This document shows, in pieces, positions 17,162 through 26,569 of a stretch of DNA of 64,000 nucleotides; the first letter of the stretch is position 1, and each line of letters begins with the position of its first letter. The stretch covers positions 496,001 through 560,000 of the forward strand of contig CAWBOB010000008.1 in the NCBI GenBank assembly GCA_963790335.1, read 5' to 3'. The notes under the pieces are model-generated. The model had not been told where the DNA came from, ran no database searches, and worked only from the letters and a program-made list of their open reading frames with translations. The position numbers and the translations under genes were made by a program. The stretch is from JAOUEA01 sp963790335. Lineage in GTDB: Bacteria > Actinomycetota > UBA4738 > HRBIN12.

Positions 17162-18550
17162 ATGGCCGACCAGACCGCTCCGGGCGCCGGGCTCGCCGTG
17201 CCGCCGATCGCGCAGGAGCTGGGCGCCCGGTTCGCCGAGGCGGGTCATGAGCTCTTCCTCGTCGGCGGTAGCGTGCGCGACCTGCTCATGCAGCGCCCCT
17301 CGAGCGACCTCGACTTCGCGACGAGCGCCCACCCTGAGCAGACGACCCGGGTGCTGCAGGGCTGGGCGGAGCGCCGGTACCTCGTCGGCGTCAGGTACGG
17401 CACCGTCGGCGCGCTGAAGCAGGGCACCCTCGTCGAGATCACGACCTTCCGCCGCGAGGTCTACGCCGAGGAACATCGCAAGCCCGCCGTCACCTTCGGC
17501 GACGATATCGACACCGATCTCTCGCGGCGTGACTTCACGATCAACGCCATGGCCGTGGAGCTTCCCGACGGAGGCCTCGTCGATCCGTACGGGGGGGTGC
17601 GTCACCTCGCCGCCAAGGCGCTGGACACTCCGCTCGAGCCAGAGGTCTCGTTCACCGACGATCCGTTGCGCATGGTGCGCGCGGCCCGCTTCGTGTCGCA
17701 GCTCGGCGTGACGCCGTCCGAACGCGTCGTGGCGGCGATGCGCGCGATGTGCGAGCGGCTCGCGATCGTCTCGGCCGAGCGCATCGCCGCCGAACTCGAC
17801 AAGCTGCTCGTCGGGGACCACGTCACGAACGGGCTCTCGCTGCTCGTCACGACCGGGCTCGCCGACGTCGTCATGCCCGAGCTCGCCGCGCTCGAGCTCG
17901 AGCAGGACCCCGTGCACCGGCACAAGGACGTGCTGCAGCACACGTATGCGGTCGTCGAACGCTGCGAGCCCGACCCGGTGCTGCGGCTCGCGGCGTTGCT
18001 CCACGACATCGGCAAGCCGTCGACGCGGGCCATCACCACCGAGGGCGTGCAGTTCCACCACCACGAGGTGGTCGGCGCGCGCATGGCCGAGAAGCGACTG
18101 CGCGAGCTGCGCTATCCCAATCACGTGATCGACGAGGTGCGCACGCTCGTCGAGATGCACCTGCGCTTCCACGGGTACGGCGACGGCTGGAGCGACGCAG
18201 CCGTGCGTCGGTACGTGCGCGACGCGGGGCCGCTGCTCGACAAGCTGAACCAGCTGACGCGCGCCGACGTGACGACGCGCAACCAGCGCCGAGCCGACGC
18301 GTTCCGAGCGCTGCAGGACGACCTCGAGGAGCGCATCGCGCGCCTCGCGGAGCAGGAGAACCTCGATGCCCTGCGCCCGCCCCTCGACGGGAAGCAGGTC
18401 ATGGATCACCTCGGCATCGGTCCGGGACCCCAGGTCGGGCGTGCTCTCGGATTCCTGATGGAACTGCGTCTGGACCGCGGCCCCATCCCTGAGGACGATG
18501 CCCTGCGCCTGCTCGACGAGTGGGCGACCGAGCAGGGGTTGCGGAGCTAG
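17162..18550 (+). CDS. pcnA: CCA tRNA nucleotidyltransferase
   Basis: A 462-residue class II nucleotidyltransferase that adds or repairs the CCA end of tRNA. The head domain shows LVGGSVRDLLM and the metal-binding DLDFATSAHPE, then SRRDFTINAMAVELPDG and DDPLRMVRAARF. A C-terminal HD domain follows, with HRHKDVLQHTYAVV, LLHDIGKPSTR and FHHHEVVGARM. It is the ortholog of Rv3907c/pcnA by position at the end of the origin-proximal block. Start is ATG 17162, with TAAGCT ending 9 nt upstream. Confidence 0.95.
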   Translation: MADQTAPGAGLAVPPIAQELGARFAEAGHELFLVGGSVRDLLMQRPSSDLDFATSAHPEQTTRVLQGWAERRYLVGVRYGTVGALKQGTLVEITTFRREVYAEEHRKPAVTFGDDIDTDLSRRDFTINAMAVELPDGGLVDPYGGVRHLAAKALDTPLEPEVSFTDDPLRMVRAARFVSQLGVTPSERVVAAMRAMCERLAIVSAERIAAELDKLLVGDHVTNGLSLLVTTGLADVVMPELAALELEQDPVHRHKDVLQHTYAVVERCEPDPVLRLAALLHDIGKPSTRAITTEGVQFHHHEVVGARMAEKRLRELRYPNHVIDEVRTLVEMHLRFHGYGDGWSDAAVRRYVRDAGPLLDKLNQLTRADVTTRNQRRADAFRALQDDLEERIARLAEQENLDALRPPLDGKQVMDHLGIGPGPQVGRALGFLMELRLDRGPIPEDDALRLLDEWATEQGLRS

Positions 18551-19755
18551 CTGCCCGAGCCCTCGACCGCTGCGCGGTCTTCATCGTCGGGCAGATGGTC
18601 GGCGGCGAGGCCTTCTCCGCCCAGCAGCACCACGTCGAAGGTGACCGTGATCACGAGCATCACGAAGACCACGCCGACGATCACGGCGGGTGGCCATCCT
18701 CGCGCGAGGAACGCGACGGCGAGCAGGGCCGCGATCGTGACCCACCGCTGCACCATGCCGGCGTCGCGTCCGCCTCGTTCGACGGCGTGCACCGCGACGA
18801 GGGAGAGCAGGAAGGATGCCGAACCACCACAGAGCATGAGCCGGCTCGCGAGCGACAGGGCGTGGTCGGCTTGAGCACCCGCCTCGATCGCGAGGTCCAC
18901 GCCGACGGCGGTGACCGCGATGCCGGCGTACCCGAGCAGGTGTCCGTATCCCCAGACGAACGAGTGCCAGACGTGGTCTCGCTCGAGGGCCTTCGAGGAG
19001 ACGGTCTCGAAGTAGCTCCACCAGATCGCCGCGGCGATACCGAACCCCAGCACGGCCGAGGCCACCGCGCCGCCGTCGAATCGCACCTCGCCCAGGCCGA
19101 TGCCGACGGTCACGACGCTCTCACCGAGCACGATGATCGTGAACAGGCCGTAGCGCTCCGGCAGGTGTCGCGGGTCGAACGGCTGTCCGTCGAACGATCG
19201 GCGGGCGAGGACCGGCACGGCCATGAGTTCCACCACGGCGATCGCCCAGATCCAGTAGCGCAGTGGCTCGTCGAACCAGAGCGACGAGAGGATGATCAGG
19301 CCACCGATCAGGTTGCCGATCATCGAGTTGCGCGCCAGCCGATGCGCGGGGCCCGCATGACGGAGCACGCGGGCGAACATCACGACCAGCAGACCGTGCA
19401 TACCTGCGTAGGTCACCGCGAACAGGGTGCCGTTGCCGTCGAGGACCCGCGGGACGCTCGCGGCGAGCACGAGCACGAGCAGCATCGCCGCAAGCGTTCC
19501 GACACGATGGACGAGGTCGTCGTTGTCCCAGGCCGACGCGAACCAGGTGAACTCCGTCCAGACCCACCAGACGGGCACGAACAGCGCGGCGAACGGCCAG
19601 AGCCCGTCGAGCGTGGGTTCGGCGTGCAGGCCGTCGGCGAGGGCGGCGATCGCGGCGGCGAAGCAGAGATCGAAGAAGAGCTCGAGCCACGTGCTCGACC
19701 GATCGCCGACGTCGAAATCGCGCATCGGGGCGGGGCGGATGAGTGGACGCGTCAC
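18547..19755 (-). CDS. ltrA: Low-temperature-requirement A (LtrA) family membrane protein
   Basis: A protein of about 400 residues with ten or more hydrophobic segments. The family signature WLELFFDLCFAAAIAALAD lies near the start, followed by WTEFTWFASAWDNDD and PERYGLFTIIVLGESVV. LtrA was named from a Listeria growth phenotype; its molecular role is unknown. It converges with pcnA, sharing 4 nt at the stops. I prefer GTG 19755, which includes the usual RPLxRP lead-in; the alternative is ATG 19725. The upstream YkvA-type gene ends 13 nt before it. Confidence 0.85.
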   Translation of the reverse strand: MTRPLIRPAPMRDFDVGDRSSTWLELFFDLCFAAAIAALADGLHAEPTLDGLWPFAALFVPVWWVWTEFTWFASAWDNDDLVHRVGTLAAMLLVLVLAASVPRVLDGNGTLFAVTYAGMHGLLVVMFARVLRHAGPAHRLARNSMIGNLIGGLIILSSLWFDEPLRYWIWAIAVVELMAVPVLARRSFDGQPFDPRHLPERYGLFTIIVLGESVVTVGIGLGEVRFDGGAVASAVLGFGIAAAIWWSYFETVSSKALERDHVWHSFVWGYGHLLGYAGIAVTAVGVDLAIEAGAQADHALSLASRLMLCGGSASFLLSLVAVHAVERGGRDAGMVQRWVTIAALLAVAFLARGWPPAVIVGVVFVMLVITVTFDVVLLGGEGLAADHLPDDEDRAAVEGSGS

Positions 19756-19768
19756 CGGGCGACGACGC

Positions 19769-20203
19769 TCACGGCTCGGGTTCGGGTCGCGCCCCGGGGA
19801 GCTCCGGTTCCGGGAGCCGGATCGCCACGACCCGCAGCGCCGCGCGCAGTACCCGTGGATCGCCCCGCCAGTGTTCCTGCACGACCTCCACACCCGCCCG
19901 CTTGACGAGGTGCCGCAGCACCAGCCCCACGACGATCACGTCGTCGAGTGGGCCGAGTACCGGGATGAACTCGGGCACGAGATCGATGGGCGAGGCGATC
20001 CACACGAGCGCGCCGCCGAGCAGCAGTTTCGAGCCGTTCGGCACCCGCGGATCGCGCATGAGGCCGCGGCAGAGCGCGATCATGTCGGGGATCGCACGAG
20101 CGAGCTGGGCGGCGGCGAGCTTCCGCCCGAAGATCCAGAGCGCCACGATCGCCACGATCCACACCGCTGCCACCACGGCGACCGCGATCAGCACGCCTCG
20201 CAT
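19769..20203 (-). CDS. YkvA/DUF1232 family membrane protein
   Basis: A 144-residue protein with an N-terminal membrane helix (VLIAVAVVAAVWIVAIVALW) and the DUF1232 core LLLGGALVWIASPIDLVPEFIPVLGPLDDVIVV, whose SPIDLVPDFIP-like signature is diagnostic. Function is unknown. Start ATG 20203 has TACGCT ending 6 nt upstream. It is divergent from the P-type ATPase and probably co-transcribed with ltrA. Confidence 0.85.
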   Translation of the reverse strand: MRGVLIAVAVVAAVWIVAIVALWIFGRKLAAAQLARAIPDMIALCRGLMRDPRVPNGSKLLLGGALVWIASPIDLVPEFIPVLGPLDDVIVVGLVLRHLVKRAGVEVVQEHWRGDPRVLRAALRVVAIRLPEPELPGARPEPEP

Positions 20204-20209
20204 CGCTCC

Positions 20210-20227
20210 AGCGTAGCCCGTTACGCT
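20210..20227. promoter_or_regulatory. Divergent pair of leaderless-type -10 hexamers
   Basis: On the plus strand TACGCT at 20222-20227 ends 7 nt before the P-type ATPase ATG. On the minus strand TACGCT (complement of 20210-20215) ends 6 nt before the DUF1232 ATG. The two hexamers are identical and only 6 nt apart, giving a compact divergent promoter. The minus-strand spacer GGAGCG could also act as a weak ribosome-binding site. Confidence 0.45.
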
Positions 20228-20234
20228 CCGTGCC

Positions 20235-22677
20235 ATGCCGGCGACCACCGTCGATGCGCACGACGTCGACCCCATGCGAGGGCTGACCGATGCCCAGGTC
20301 GTCGATCGTGTGACGCGCGGCGAGATCAACGACGTACCGGCGGTCCCGACACGCACGGTCGCCCAGATCGTGCGCGCCAACGTGGTCACGCGCTTCAACG
20401 CGATCCTCGGAGCGATGCTCGCGCTCATCCTCGTGGTCGGCCCATTGCAGGATGCGTTGTTCGGCCTCGTGCTGATCGCGAACGCGGGCATCGGCATCGT
20501 GCAGGAGCTCCGCGCGAAGCGGACCCTCGATCGGCTGACGGTGCTCACAGCGCCCAAGGCCCGGGTCGTGCGCGAGGGCGACGTGCGCCAGGTCGACGTC
20601 GGCGACGTCGTGCTCGACGACGTGCTCGACGCCGGCGCGGGTTCGGAGATCGTGGTCGACGGCGTGGTGCTCAGCGTCGAGGGGCTCGAGGTCGACGAGT
20701 CGCTGCTCACGGGGGAGTCCGAGCCGATCGTGAAGGAGCCGGGCGATGAGGTGCTGAGCGGGTCGTTCGTGGCGGCTGGGGCCGGTCGCTACCGCGCGAG
20801 CCGGGTCGGAGCCGAAGCCTACGCCGCGAACCTGGCCGAGGACGTCCGCAGGTTCAGCCTCACCCGATCGGAGCTGCGTTCGGGCATCGACACGATCCTC
20901 ACGTACGTGACGGTCGCCATCGTGCCGACGGCGGGGTTGCTCTTCTTCAGTCAGCTCCGCGCTCGCGATGACTGGCGTGCAGCCGCGTCGGGCGCGGTCG
21001 CGGGCACCGTGGCGATGGTGCCCGAAGGACTCGTGCTGCTGACGTCGCTCGCGTTCGCCATGGCCGTGGTGCGGCTCGCGCAGCGACGGGTGCTCGTGCA
21101 GGAGCTCCCCGCTGTCGAAGGTCTCGCCCGGGTCGACATGCTCTGCATCGACAAGACGGGAACCCTCACCGAGGGCAAGCTCACGGTGCAGGGGATCGAG
21201 GCGCTCGATGGCGACGACCGGTCTCTCGGCGTGGCGCTCGCCGCGCTGGCGGCCGCGGATCCATCGCCGAACGCCACGACCCTGGCGATCGCGCGCGGCT
21301 TCCCCGAGGAACCGGGCTGGCGCGCCACCGGGGGCATACCGTTCTCCAGCGCGCGCAAGTGGAGCGCGTCATCGTTCGACGAGCGCGGCGCGTGGTTCCT
21401 CGGAGCGCCCGACGTGATGCTCGCCTCGATCGAGGCGAGCCGGGATCTGCGCGAGCGTGTGCGACGGCTGGCCGACGAGGGGCACCGCGTGCTGCTCGTC
21501 GCCAGGGCCCCCGCGATCACGGCCGAGCGGCTTCCGGCCGAACTCGAGGCCGCGGGGCTCGTGGTGCTCGGTGACCGGGAGCGGCCCGATGCCGCCGACA
21601 CCCTGCGGTACTTCGACGAGCAAGGGGTCACGGTCAAGGTGCTGTCGGGCGACGATCCACGCACGGTCGGCGCGATCGCCACCAGGCTCGGGCTCGAGGG
21701 AGCCGACGAGCCGATCGATGCGCGAGCGCTTCCCGACGACGTCGACGAGCTCGCGGGCATGCTCGAGGCGCACTCGGTGTTCGGCCGCGTGACGCCGCAG
21801 CAGAAGCGATCGATGGTGCTCGCCCTGCAGGAGCACGGCCACACGGTCGCGATGACCGGCGACGGCGTGAACGATGCGCTCGCTCTCAAGGAAGCCGACA
21901 TCGGCATCGCCATGGGGTCGGGAAGCGACGCCACCCGCGCCGTGGCTCAGCTCGTGCTGCTCGATTCCACCTTCGATGCGCTGCCGCCCGTCGTCGCCGA
22001 GGGTCGGCGCGTGCTCGGCAACATCGAGCGCACGAGCGGCCTCTACCTGAACAAGACCGTCTACGCGATGCTGATCTCGCTCGCGACCGGCGTGCTCGGG
22101 TTCGTCTTCCCGTTCCTGCCGAGGCACCTCACGCTGATCGGCGCGATCACGATCGGCATCCCGTCGTTCTTCCTCGCGCTCGCGCCCAACGCCGAACGGT
22201 TCCGGCCCGGGTTCGTCCGGCGCGTGCTGCGCTTCGCGATCCCGACGGGAACGCTCGCCGCGATCGCGACCCTGCTCGCGTACGCGCTCGCTCGTGAGGA
22301 GCCCGGCGTCACCCTGGTGCAGGCGCAGACGACCGCCCTCATGGTGCTCACGCTGGATCGGGTTCCTCGTGCTCTCGATCCTCGCCGCGCCGCTGTCGAG
22401 GCCCCGGCTCATGCTCATCTGGGCGATGGCCGGCGTGTTCGTGGCGGCGATGTCGTGGGGTCCGAGCCAGGCGTTCTTCGCGCTCGACGATCCGCCGCTC
22501 ATCGTGTGGCTGGCTGGGTTCGGCATCGCGGCGATCGTCTGGTCGTTCGCGAGGCTGTTCGTGCCCGGGGAGCAGCCGGTCGGCCCGCGCGCCCGCGATC
22601 CGCTCTTCGGCGGTCTCACGCGACGACGAGCGCGTGAAGTTGAGGAGACCGCAGGTAGTCCAGACGAGACTAGATGA
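20235..22677 (+). CDS. CtpE-like P-type cation ATPase, frameshifted near the C-terminus
   Basis: A P-type ATPase of about 813 residues once a frameshift near 22354 is repaired. Seen are GLTDAQVVDRVTRGEINDVP, the actuator motif DESLLTGESEPI, VPEGLVLLTS in M4, the phosphorylation site DKTGTLTEGK, and GDGVNDALALKEADIGIAMG. IPSFFLALAPNAERF matches mycobacterial CtpE, reported as a calcium transporter. After LMVLT the zero frame leaves homology, and the next frame continues with WIGFLVLSILAAP to the stop at 22677. The break removes only the last two or three membrane helices. It converges with the signal peptidase gene. Confidence 0.88.
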
Positions 22678-23332
22678 GGCTGAGGTCGCCCGGGGGCCAG
22701 ATCACGACCTCGGCCTTGCCGATCACGTTGTCGAGCGGCACGGTTCCGAGCGTGAAGCGTGAATCGAGCGAGTTCCCACGGTTGTCGCCCATCACGAAGA
22801 GTTCGCCGGGCGGCACCTCGAACCGGTCGAAGCGGTCGGTGGGCTGCGTCAGGTACGGCTCGTCGATCTCCTCGCCGTTGACGAACACCTTCCCGCCGCG
22901 GCCGTAGACGACGTCTCCCGGGGTGCCGATCACCCGCTTGATGAAGTCCTCGCTATCGGGGCGCTGCACCCCGAGCCCCTCGAACATCCAGTGGAAGAAC
23001 CCGCCCACGACGCCGCGGTCGGGTTGCTTCGACGGGTCCGGATCTTCGAAGACGATGATGTCGCCGCGCTCAGGGTCACCGAAGTAGTACGGCACCTTCA
23101 GCACGAGCACACGGTCGCCCGGCAACAGCGTCGGCTCCATCGAGCCCGACGGGATGAAGAACGCCTGCACCAGGAACGTCTTGATCAGCAGCGCGAGCAC
23201 GAACGCCATCACGATGAGACCGGGCAGTTCCCCGACGAACTGAAGGAAGGGATTCCGGTGCTTCTCGGTGGCGCCCGGATCGCGCTTCGCGGGGTCTGGT
23301 GCCTCGAGCGTGTCGCGTTCTGTGGTCTTCAC
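22670..23332 (-). CDS. lepB: Signal peptidase I
   Basis: A 220-residue membrane serine protease that removes signal peptides from exported proteins. One N-terminal membrane helix (LIVMAFVLALLIKTFLVQ) precedes the catalytic serine in FIPSGSMEPTLLPGD (Ser64) and the catalytic lysine in FIKRVIGTPGD (Lys132); FVMGDNRGNSLDSR is the final conserved box. Its ATG overlaps the stop of the upstream modC gene, although the functions are unrelated. Confidence 0.95.
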   Translation of the reverse strand: MKTTERDTLEAPDPAKRDPGATEKHRNPFLQFVGELPGLIVMAFVLALLIKTFLVQAFFIPSGSMEPTLLPGDRVLVLKVPYYFGDPERGDIIVFEDPDPSKQPDRGVVGGFFHWMFEGLGVQRPDSEDFIKRVIGTPGDVVYGRGGKVFVNGEEIDEPYLTQPTDRFDRFEVPPGELFVMGDNRGNSLDSRFTLGTVPLDNVIGKAEVVIWPPGDLSLI

Positions 23333-24429
23333 CGGCCAAGGGTACCGGGTGTTCCCGTGACGTCGGCGATGCCGTCGATCTGCAGCGAGACCTCCACCGC
23401 CTTGAAGGTGGCCCAGACCTCCACGCCGGGGCGCAGTCCCATGCGTGCCACCGACCCGGCCGTGATCTCGGCCGTGAGCGGCGGATGGGTGTCGATCCGC
23501 ACCCTGGCGCGATCACCGTCGACGGCGACCTCCGCGATCGGTCCGCGGACGACGTTGCGAGCGGACCCCTCGGGCTCGCTCATGTGCAGCGACACGTCGA
23601 TCGGCTTCAGGCTCGCGAGGGCTCGCGAGCCGTGCGTGACGGGCGCATCGGGCGCCACCGTGACGGTCCCATCGGCCAGTCGCAGCGTGGCCGCACCGTC
23701 GTCGAGCGGCTCGAGCACGCCGGCGAACAGGTTCACGCCCACCAGGTCGGCCGCGTACGCAGACATGGGCGCCGACCGGATCTCGTCGGGGGTGCCGGTC
23801 TGTGTCTGGCGACCGCTCTCGAGCAGGGTGACGCGGTCCGCGAGGCTGAGCGCGTCGAGCGGGTCGTGCGCGATCAGCACGGTGGCACCGCCGAACGTGC
23901 GGGCCACATCTCGAACGAGCGCGCGCAGGCCCGGCCGTGCCGACACGTCGACGTTGGAGAAGGGCTCGTCGAGCAGCAGCAGGCGCGGCTCGGGCGCGAG
24001 CGCGCGTGCCAGAGCGATCCGCTGCCGCTCGCCTCCCGAGAGCGAGCCGGGTCTCGCGGCAGGGTCGACCCCCGGCGCCAGTCGCTCGATCAGCTCCGTG
24101 GCTCGCGCACGGGCGATACCCTTCGCGATCCTCTGGGCGCGGAGCGGGAATGCCACGTTCTCGAGGGCCGAGAGTCGCGGGAACAACAGGTCGTCCTGGA
24201 AGCACACGCCGATCGACCGCCGCTCGGGTGGAAGCCGGTCGATCCGCTTGCCGTCGAGCTCGATGGTGCCCTCGATCAGCTCCAAGGTGCCAGTGAAGGC
24301 GTCGACGACCGTGGACTTGCCGGCTCCGTTCGGACCGAGCAGCGCTCGGGTCTCGCCGTCGGCCACGTCGAGCGTGACCGCGACCTCGAAACCTTCCCGT
24401 CGAGCGGCGAAGTCTGCACGCAAGCCCAT
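23329..24429 (-). CDS. modC: Molybdate ABC transporter ATP-binding protein
   Basis: A 366-residue ATPase. Walker A is GPNGAGKST, the signature motif is LSGGERQRIALARALA and Walker B is LLLLDEPFSNVD. The C-terminal 130 residues form TOBE/Mop-type modules, as in ModC, which bind oxyanion. It powers molybdate or tungstate import together with the downstream-numbered permease and binding protein genes. Start ATG 24429. The order modA-modB-modC on the minus strand is canonical. Confidence 0.9.
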   Translation of the reverse strand: MGLRADFAARREGFEVAVTLDVADGETRALLGPNGAGKSTVVDAFTGTLELIEGTIELDGKRIDRLPPERRSIGVCFQDDLLFPRLSALENVAFPLRAQRIAKGIARARATELIERLAPGVDPAARPGSLSGGERQRIALARALAPEPRLLLLDEPFSNVDVSARPGLRALVRDVARTFGGATVLIAHDPLDALSLADRVTLLESGRQTQTGTPDEIRSAPMSAYAADLVGVNLFAGVLEPLDDGAATLRLADGTVTVAPDAPVTHGSRALASLKPIDVSLHMSEPEGSARNVVRGPIAEVAVDGDRARVRIDTHPPLTAEITAGSVARMGLRPGVEVWATFKAVEVSLQIDGIADVTGTPGTLGR

Positions 24430-24448
24430 GGCGGCATCCTGGCAGGGA

Positions 24449-25243
24449 TCAGCGGGCCTGGGTGATGCGGTCGCGCATCGCCACGAGCACGCCGATCGAC
24501 AGTGCGACCAGGATCAGTGACAGGAAGATCGCGACGCCGGGGTCGGTGGTGCGAGCCTGGTAGACGGCGAGCGGCAACGTCTGCGTGCGACCCTCGAGGT
24601 TCCCAGCGAAGGTGATGGTGGCGCCGAATTCGCCGAGTGCTCGCGCCCACGCTAGTACCGCGCCGGCCGCCAGCTGCGGCCCGAGCATCGGCAGCACGAC
24701 GCGGCGGATCGCATAGCGGGGGCTCGCCCCGAGCGCTGCTGCCGCGCGCTCGTACCGCTGATCGATCGAGCGCAGACCCGACTCGGTGGCCAGCACCATG
24801 AGTGGCATCGAGACGAACGTGGTGGCAGCGATGGCACCCCAGATGGTGAACGTGAGCTGGATGCCGAGCCCGTCGTAGAGCAAGCGACCGATCACGCCGC
24901 CGCGCCCGAGGGCATAGAGCAATCCGATGCCGCCGACCACCGGGGGGAGCACGACCGGGAGGACGACGATCGCCCGCAGCACCGAGCGGCCCGGGATCGG
25001 TGCACGCGCGAGGACCCACGCCAGCGGCACGCCGAACAGCACCGAGAGCCCGGTGGCAGCCAGGGACACCATGATCGACAGTCGAAGCGCGGTGCCCGCG
25101 CCGGCGTCGCTGAGCACGCCGGCCAGATCGCCCCACTCAGCTCTGATCAGCAACGCAACCAGGGGCAGCGCGACGAACACAGCGGCCGCGCCGGCCAGGA
25201 TCGAGAGGGGAAGCGGCGTGCGCCAGCGCATGTGCGAGGTCAC
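24449..25243 (-). CDS. modB: Molybdate ABC transporter permease
   Basis: A 264-residue inner membrane permease with about six hydrophobic segments. The EAA loop that docks the ATPase reads YERAAAALGASPRYAIRRVV, and ARALGEFGATITFAGN is characteristic of ModB. The start overlaps the modA stop (25240-25243). It forms the channel for molybdate uptake. Confidence 0.92.
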   Translation of the reverse strand: MTSHMRWRTPLPLSILAGAAAVFVALPLVALLIRAEWGDLAGVLSDAGAGTALRLSIMVSLAATGLSVLFGVPLAWVLARAPIPGRSVLRAIVVLPVVLPPVVGGIGLLYALGRGGVIGRLLYDGLGIQLTFTIWGAIAATTFVSMPLMVLATESGLRSIDQRYERAAAALGASPRYAIRRVVLPMLGPQLAAGAVLAWARALGEFGATITFAGNLEGRTQTLPLAVYQARTTDPGVAIFLSLILVALSIGVLVAMRDRITQAR

Positions 25244-26037
25244 GCCGCCGCCTCGAACCCGTACTCCACGAGTGTCGCTTGGCCATCGGGACCCGTGACG
25301 TAGTCGACGAACGCTGCCGCCAGCTCCGCGTTCGGCGCTCCCGCGACGACGGCGATCGGGTACGTCGCGATGACGTTCACGATCTCAGGGATCTCGACCG
25401 CGTTGACGTCGTTGCCGGCGGCAGCCGAGATGTCGGACTCGTACACGATGGCGGCGTCGGCCTCGCCGGCGACGATCTTGGCGACCACGCTCGCGTTGTC
25501 CTCCTCGTTCGACACGACGTTGGCTTCGGCTTCGTCGAGGATGTTCGCGTTGCCGAGCGCTTCGCGCGAGTAATCGCCGACGGGAACCCCTTCGGCGGCG
25601 AGCACGAGCTGCACCCCCGAGGTCGCGAGGTCGTCGATCGACGCGATGCCGGCCGGGTTGTCGGGCGGCGTGATGATGACGAGCCGGTTCTGCACGAAGT
25701 CGGTGCGGTCACTGACGCCGGGGTCTTCTGCCACCGCGTCCATCCACGTGCCGCTCGCGCTGGCGAAGACATCGATCGAGCCTTCGCTCTGGATCTGTCC
25801 GGCGAGCGAGTCCGACGCGCCGAAGTTGAAGATGACCGTGGCGCCGTCGTTCTGCGCCTCGAAGTCGGGACCGATCGCATCGCTGAACGCCGCCGTCAGC
25901 GACGAACCTGCGAACACCGTGAGCTCGGTGGGCTCGGCCGCAAGGCTCTCGTCGTCGGACGTGGAGTTCGTGTCGTCAGACGAGCACGCGCTCAACACGA
26001 GTGACAGAGCGCACAGGGCGACGGGCTTCCCTTTCAT
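25240..26037 (-). CDS. modA: Molybdate-binding lipoprotein
   Basis: A 265-residue extracytoplasmic binding protein with a lipoprotein signal: ATG 26037, then KGKPVALCALSLVLSAC, with the lipobox LSAC. Family motifs include LTVFAGSSLTAAFSDAI, DVFASAS, NRLVIITPPDNPAGI and GEADAAIVYESD. It captures molybdate or tungstate outside the membrane for ModB/ModC. GAGGAGGA lies 4 nt before the start. A 14-codon upstream extension in the open frame is unlikely because it would bury the lipoprotein signal. Confidence 0.92.
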   Translation of the reverse strand: MKGKPVALCALSLVLSACSSDDTNSTSDDESLAAEPTELTVFAGSSLTAAFSDAIGPDFEAQNDGATVIFNFGASDSLAGQIQSEGSIDVFASASGTWMDAVAEDPGVSDRTDFVQNRLVIITPPDNPAGIASIDDLATSGVQLVLAAEGVPVGDYSREALGNANILDEAEANVVSNEEDNASVVAKIVAGEADAAIVYESDISAAAGNDVNAVEIPEIVNVIATYPIAVVAGAPNAELAAAFVDYVTGPDGQATLVEYGFEAAA

Positions 26038-26082
26038 GGATCCTCCTCGGATGCTGGGAGGCGCAGCATATCGGTTCACGAT

Positions 26083-26104
26083 GATAGATGCACAGGTATA
26101 GATG
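26083..26104 (+). promoter_or_regulatory. Direct repeat upstream of modA, candidate operator
   Basis: The sequence holds two copies of ATAGATG (26084-26090 and 26098-26104) spaced by 14 nt, within the 127-bp gap between the regulator gene and modA. The gap is noticeably AT-rich compared with its surroundings. The HTH-TOBE protein encoded just upstream is a plausible binder, giving molybdate-dependent control of modABC. There is no direct evidence beyond position and repetition. Confidence 0.4.
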
Positions 26105-26164
26105 GTGATGCCACTGCTATTTCATGGTGAAAAGAGAAGGGGGAATCAGTAATCGTCGGGATGC

Positions 26165-26557
26165 CTATCCCTCAGGAACGTTGACCATGACGCTCGTGGC
26201 CTTGACGGTGGCGACGGCTTCCATGCCTGGTTCGAGGCCGAGCTGGTCGGCGGCTTCCCTGGTGATGAACGCGAGCACACGATGCGGCCCGGCCTGGATC
26301 TCCACGGTCGCGGCCAGTCCGTCTCGCTTGACCTCGGTGATGACTCCTGGGAAGCGGTTCCGTGCGCTCGCCGCCGCGATCGGCTCGTCGTGGCGCCGGT
26401 CGGCAAGCAGGCGCGCGACCTCGGCGGCCGCCACCGTTCGCTGGCCGCCCGACGTGCGCTCGACGCGCAGCTTGCCCTCGCGTTCCCAACGGCGGAGGGT
26501 CTCGACGCGGACCCCCAGCGTCTTTGCAGCTTCGCCGATGCGGTAGGCGCCGGTCAT
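26165..26557 (-). CDS. Molybdate-responsive regulator: MerR-type HTH plus TOBE domain
   Basis: A 130-residue protein with an N-terminal MerR/excisionase-like helix-turn-helix (YRIGEAAKTLGVRVETLRRW, then RTSGGQRTVAAAEVARLL) and a C-terminal TOBE/Mop domain (FPGVITEVKRDGLAATVEIQ to TVKATSVMVNV). Mop domains bind molybdate, so this is likely the sensor that controls modABC. It precedes modA on the same strand with a 127-bp gap containing a direct repeat. It is a compact alternative to ModE. Confidence 0.85.
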   Translation of the reverse strand: MTGAYRIGEAAKTLGVRVETLRRWEREGKLRVERTSGGQRTVAAAEVARLLADRRHDEPIAAASARNRFPGVITEVKRDGLAATVEIQAGPHRVLAFITREAADQLGLEPGMEAVATVKATSVMVNVPEG

Positions 26558-26569
26558 CGCATCGGCAGG

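Noticed and set aside
21369..22619. 416-codon minus-strand frame opposite the P-type ATPase
   Set aside because: Antisense shadow; the sense frame carries DKTGTLT and GDGVNDALAL.
20235..22677. Programmed +1 frameshifting as the explanation for the broken genes
   Set aside because: I compared the bases around the breaks: no shared slippery codon, stop codon or stimulatory element is present at the eight sites.
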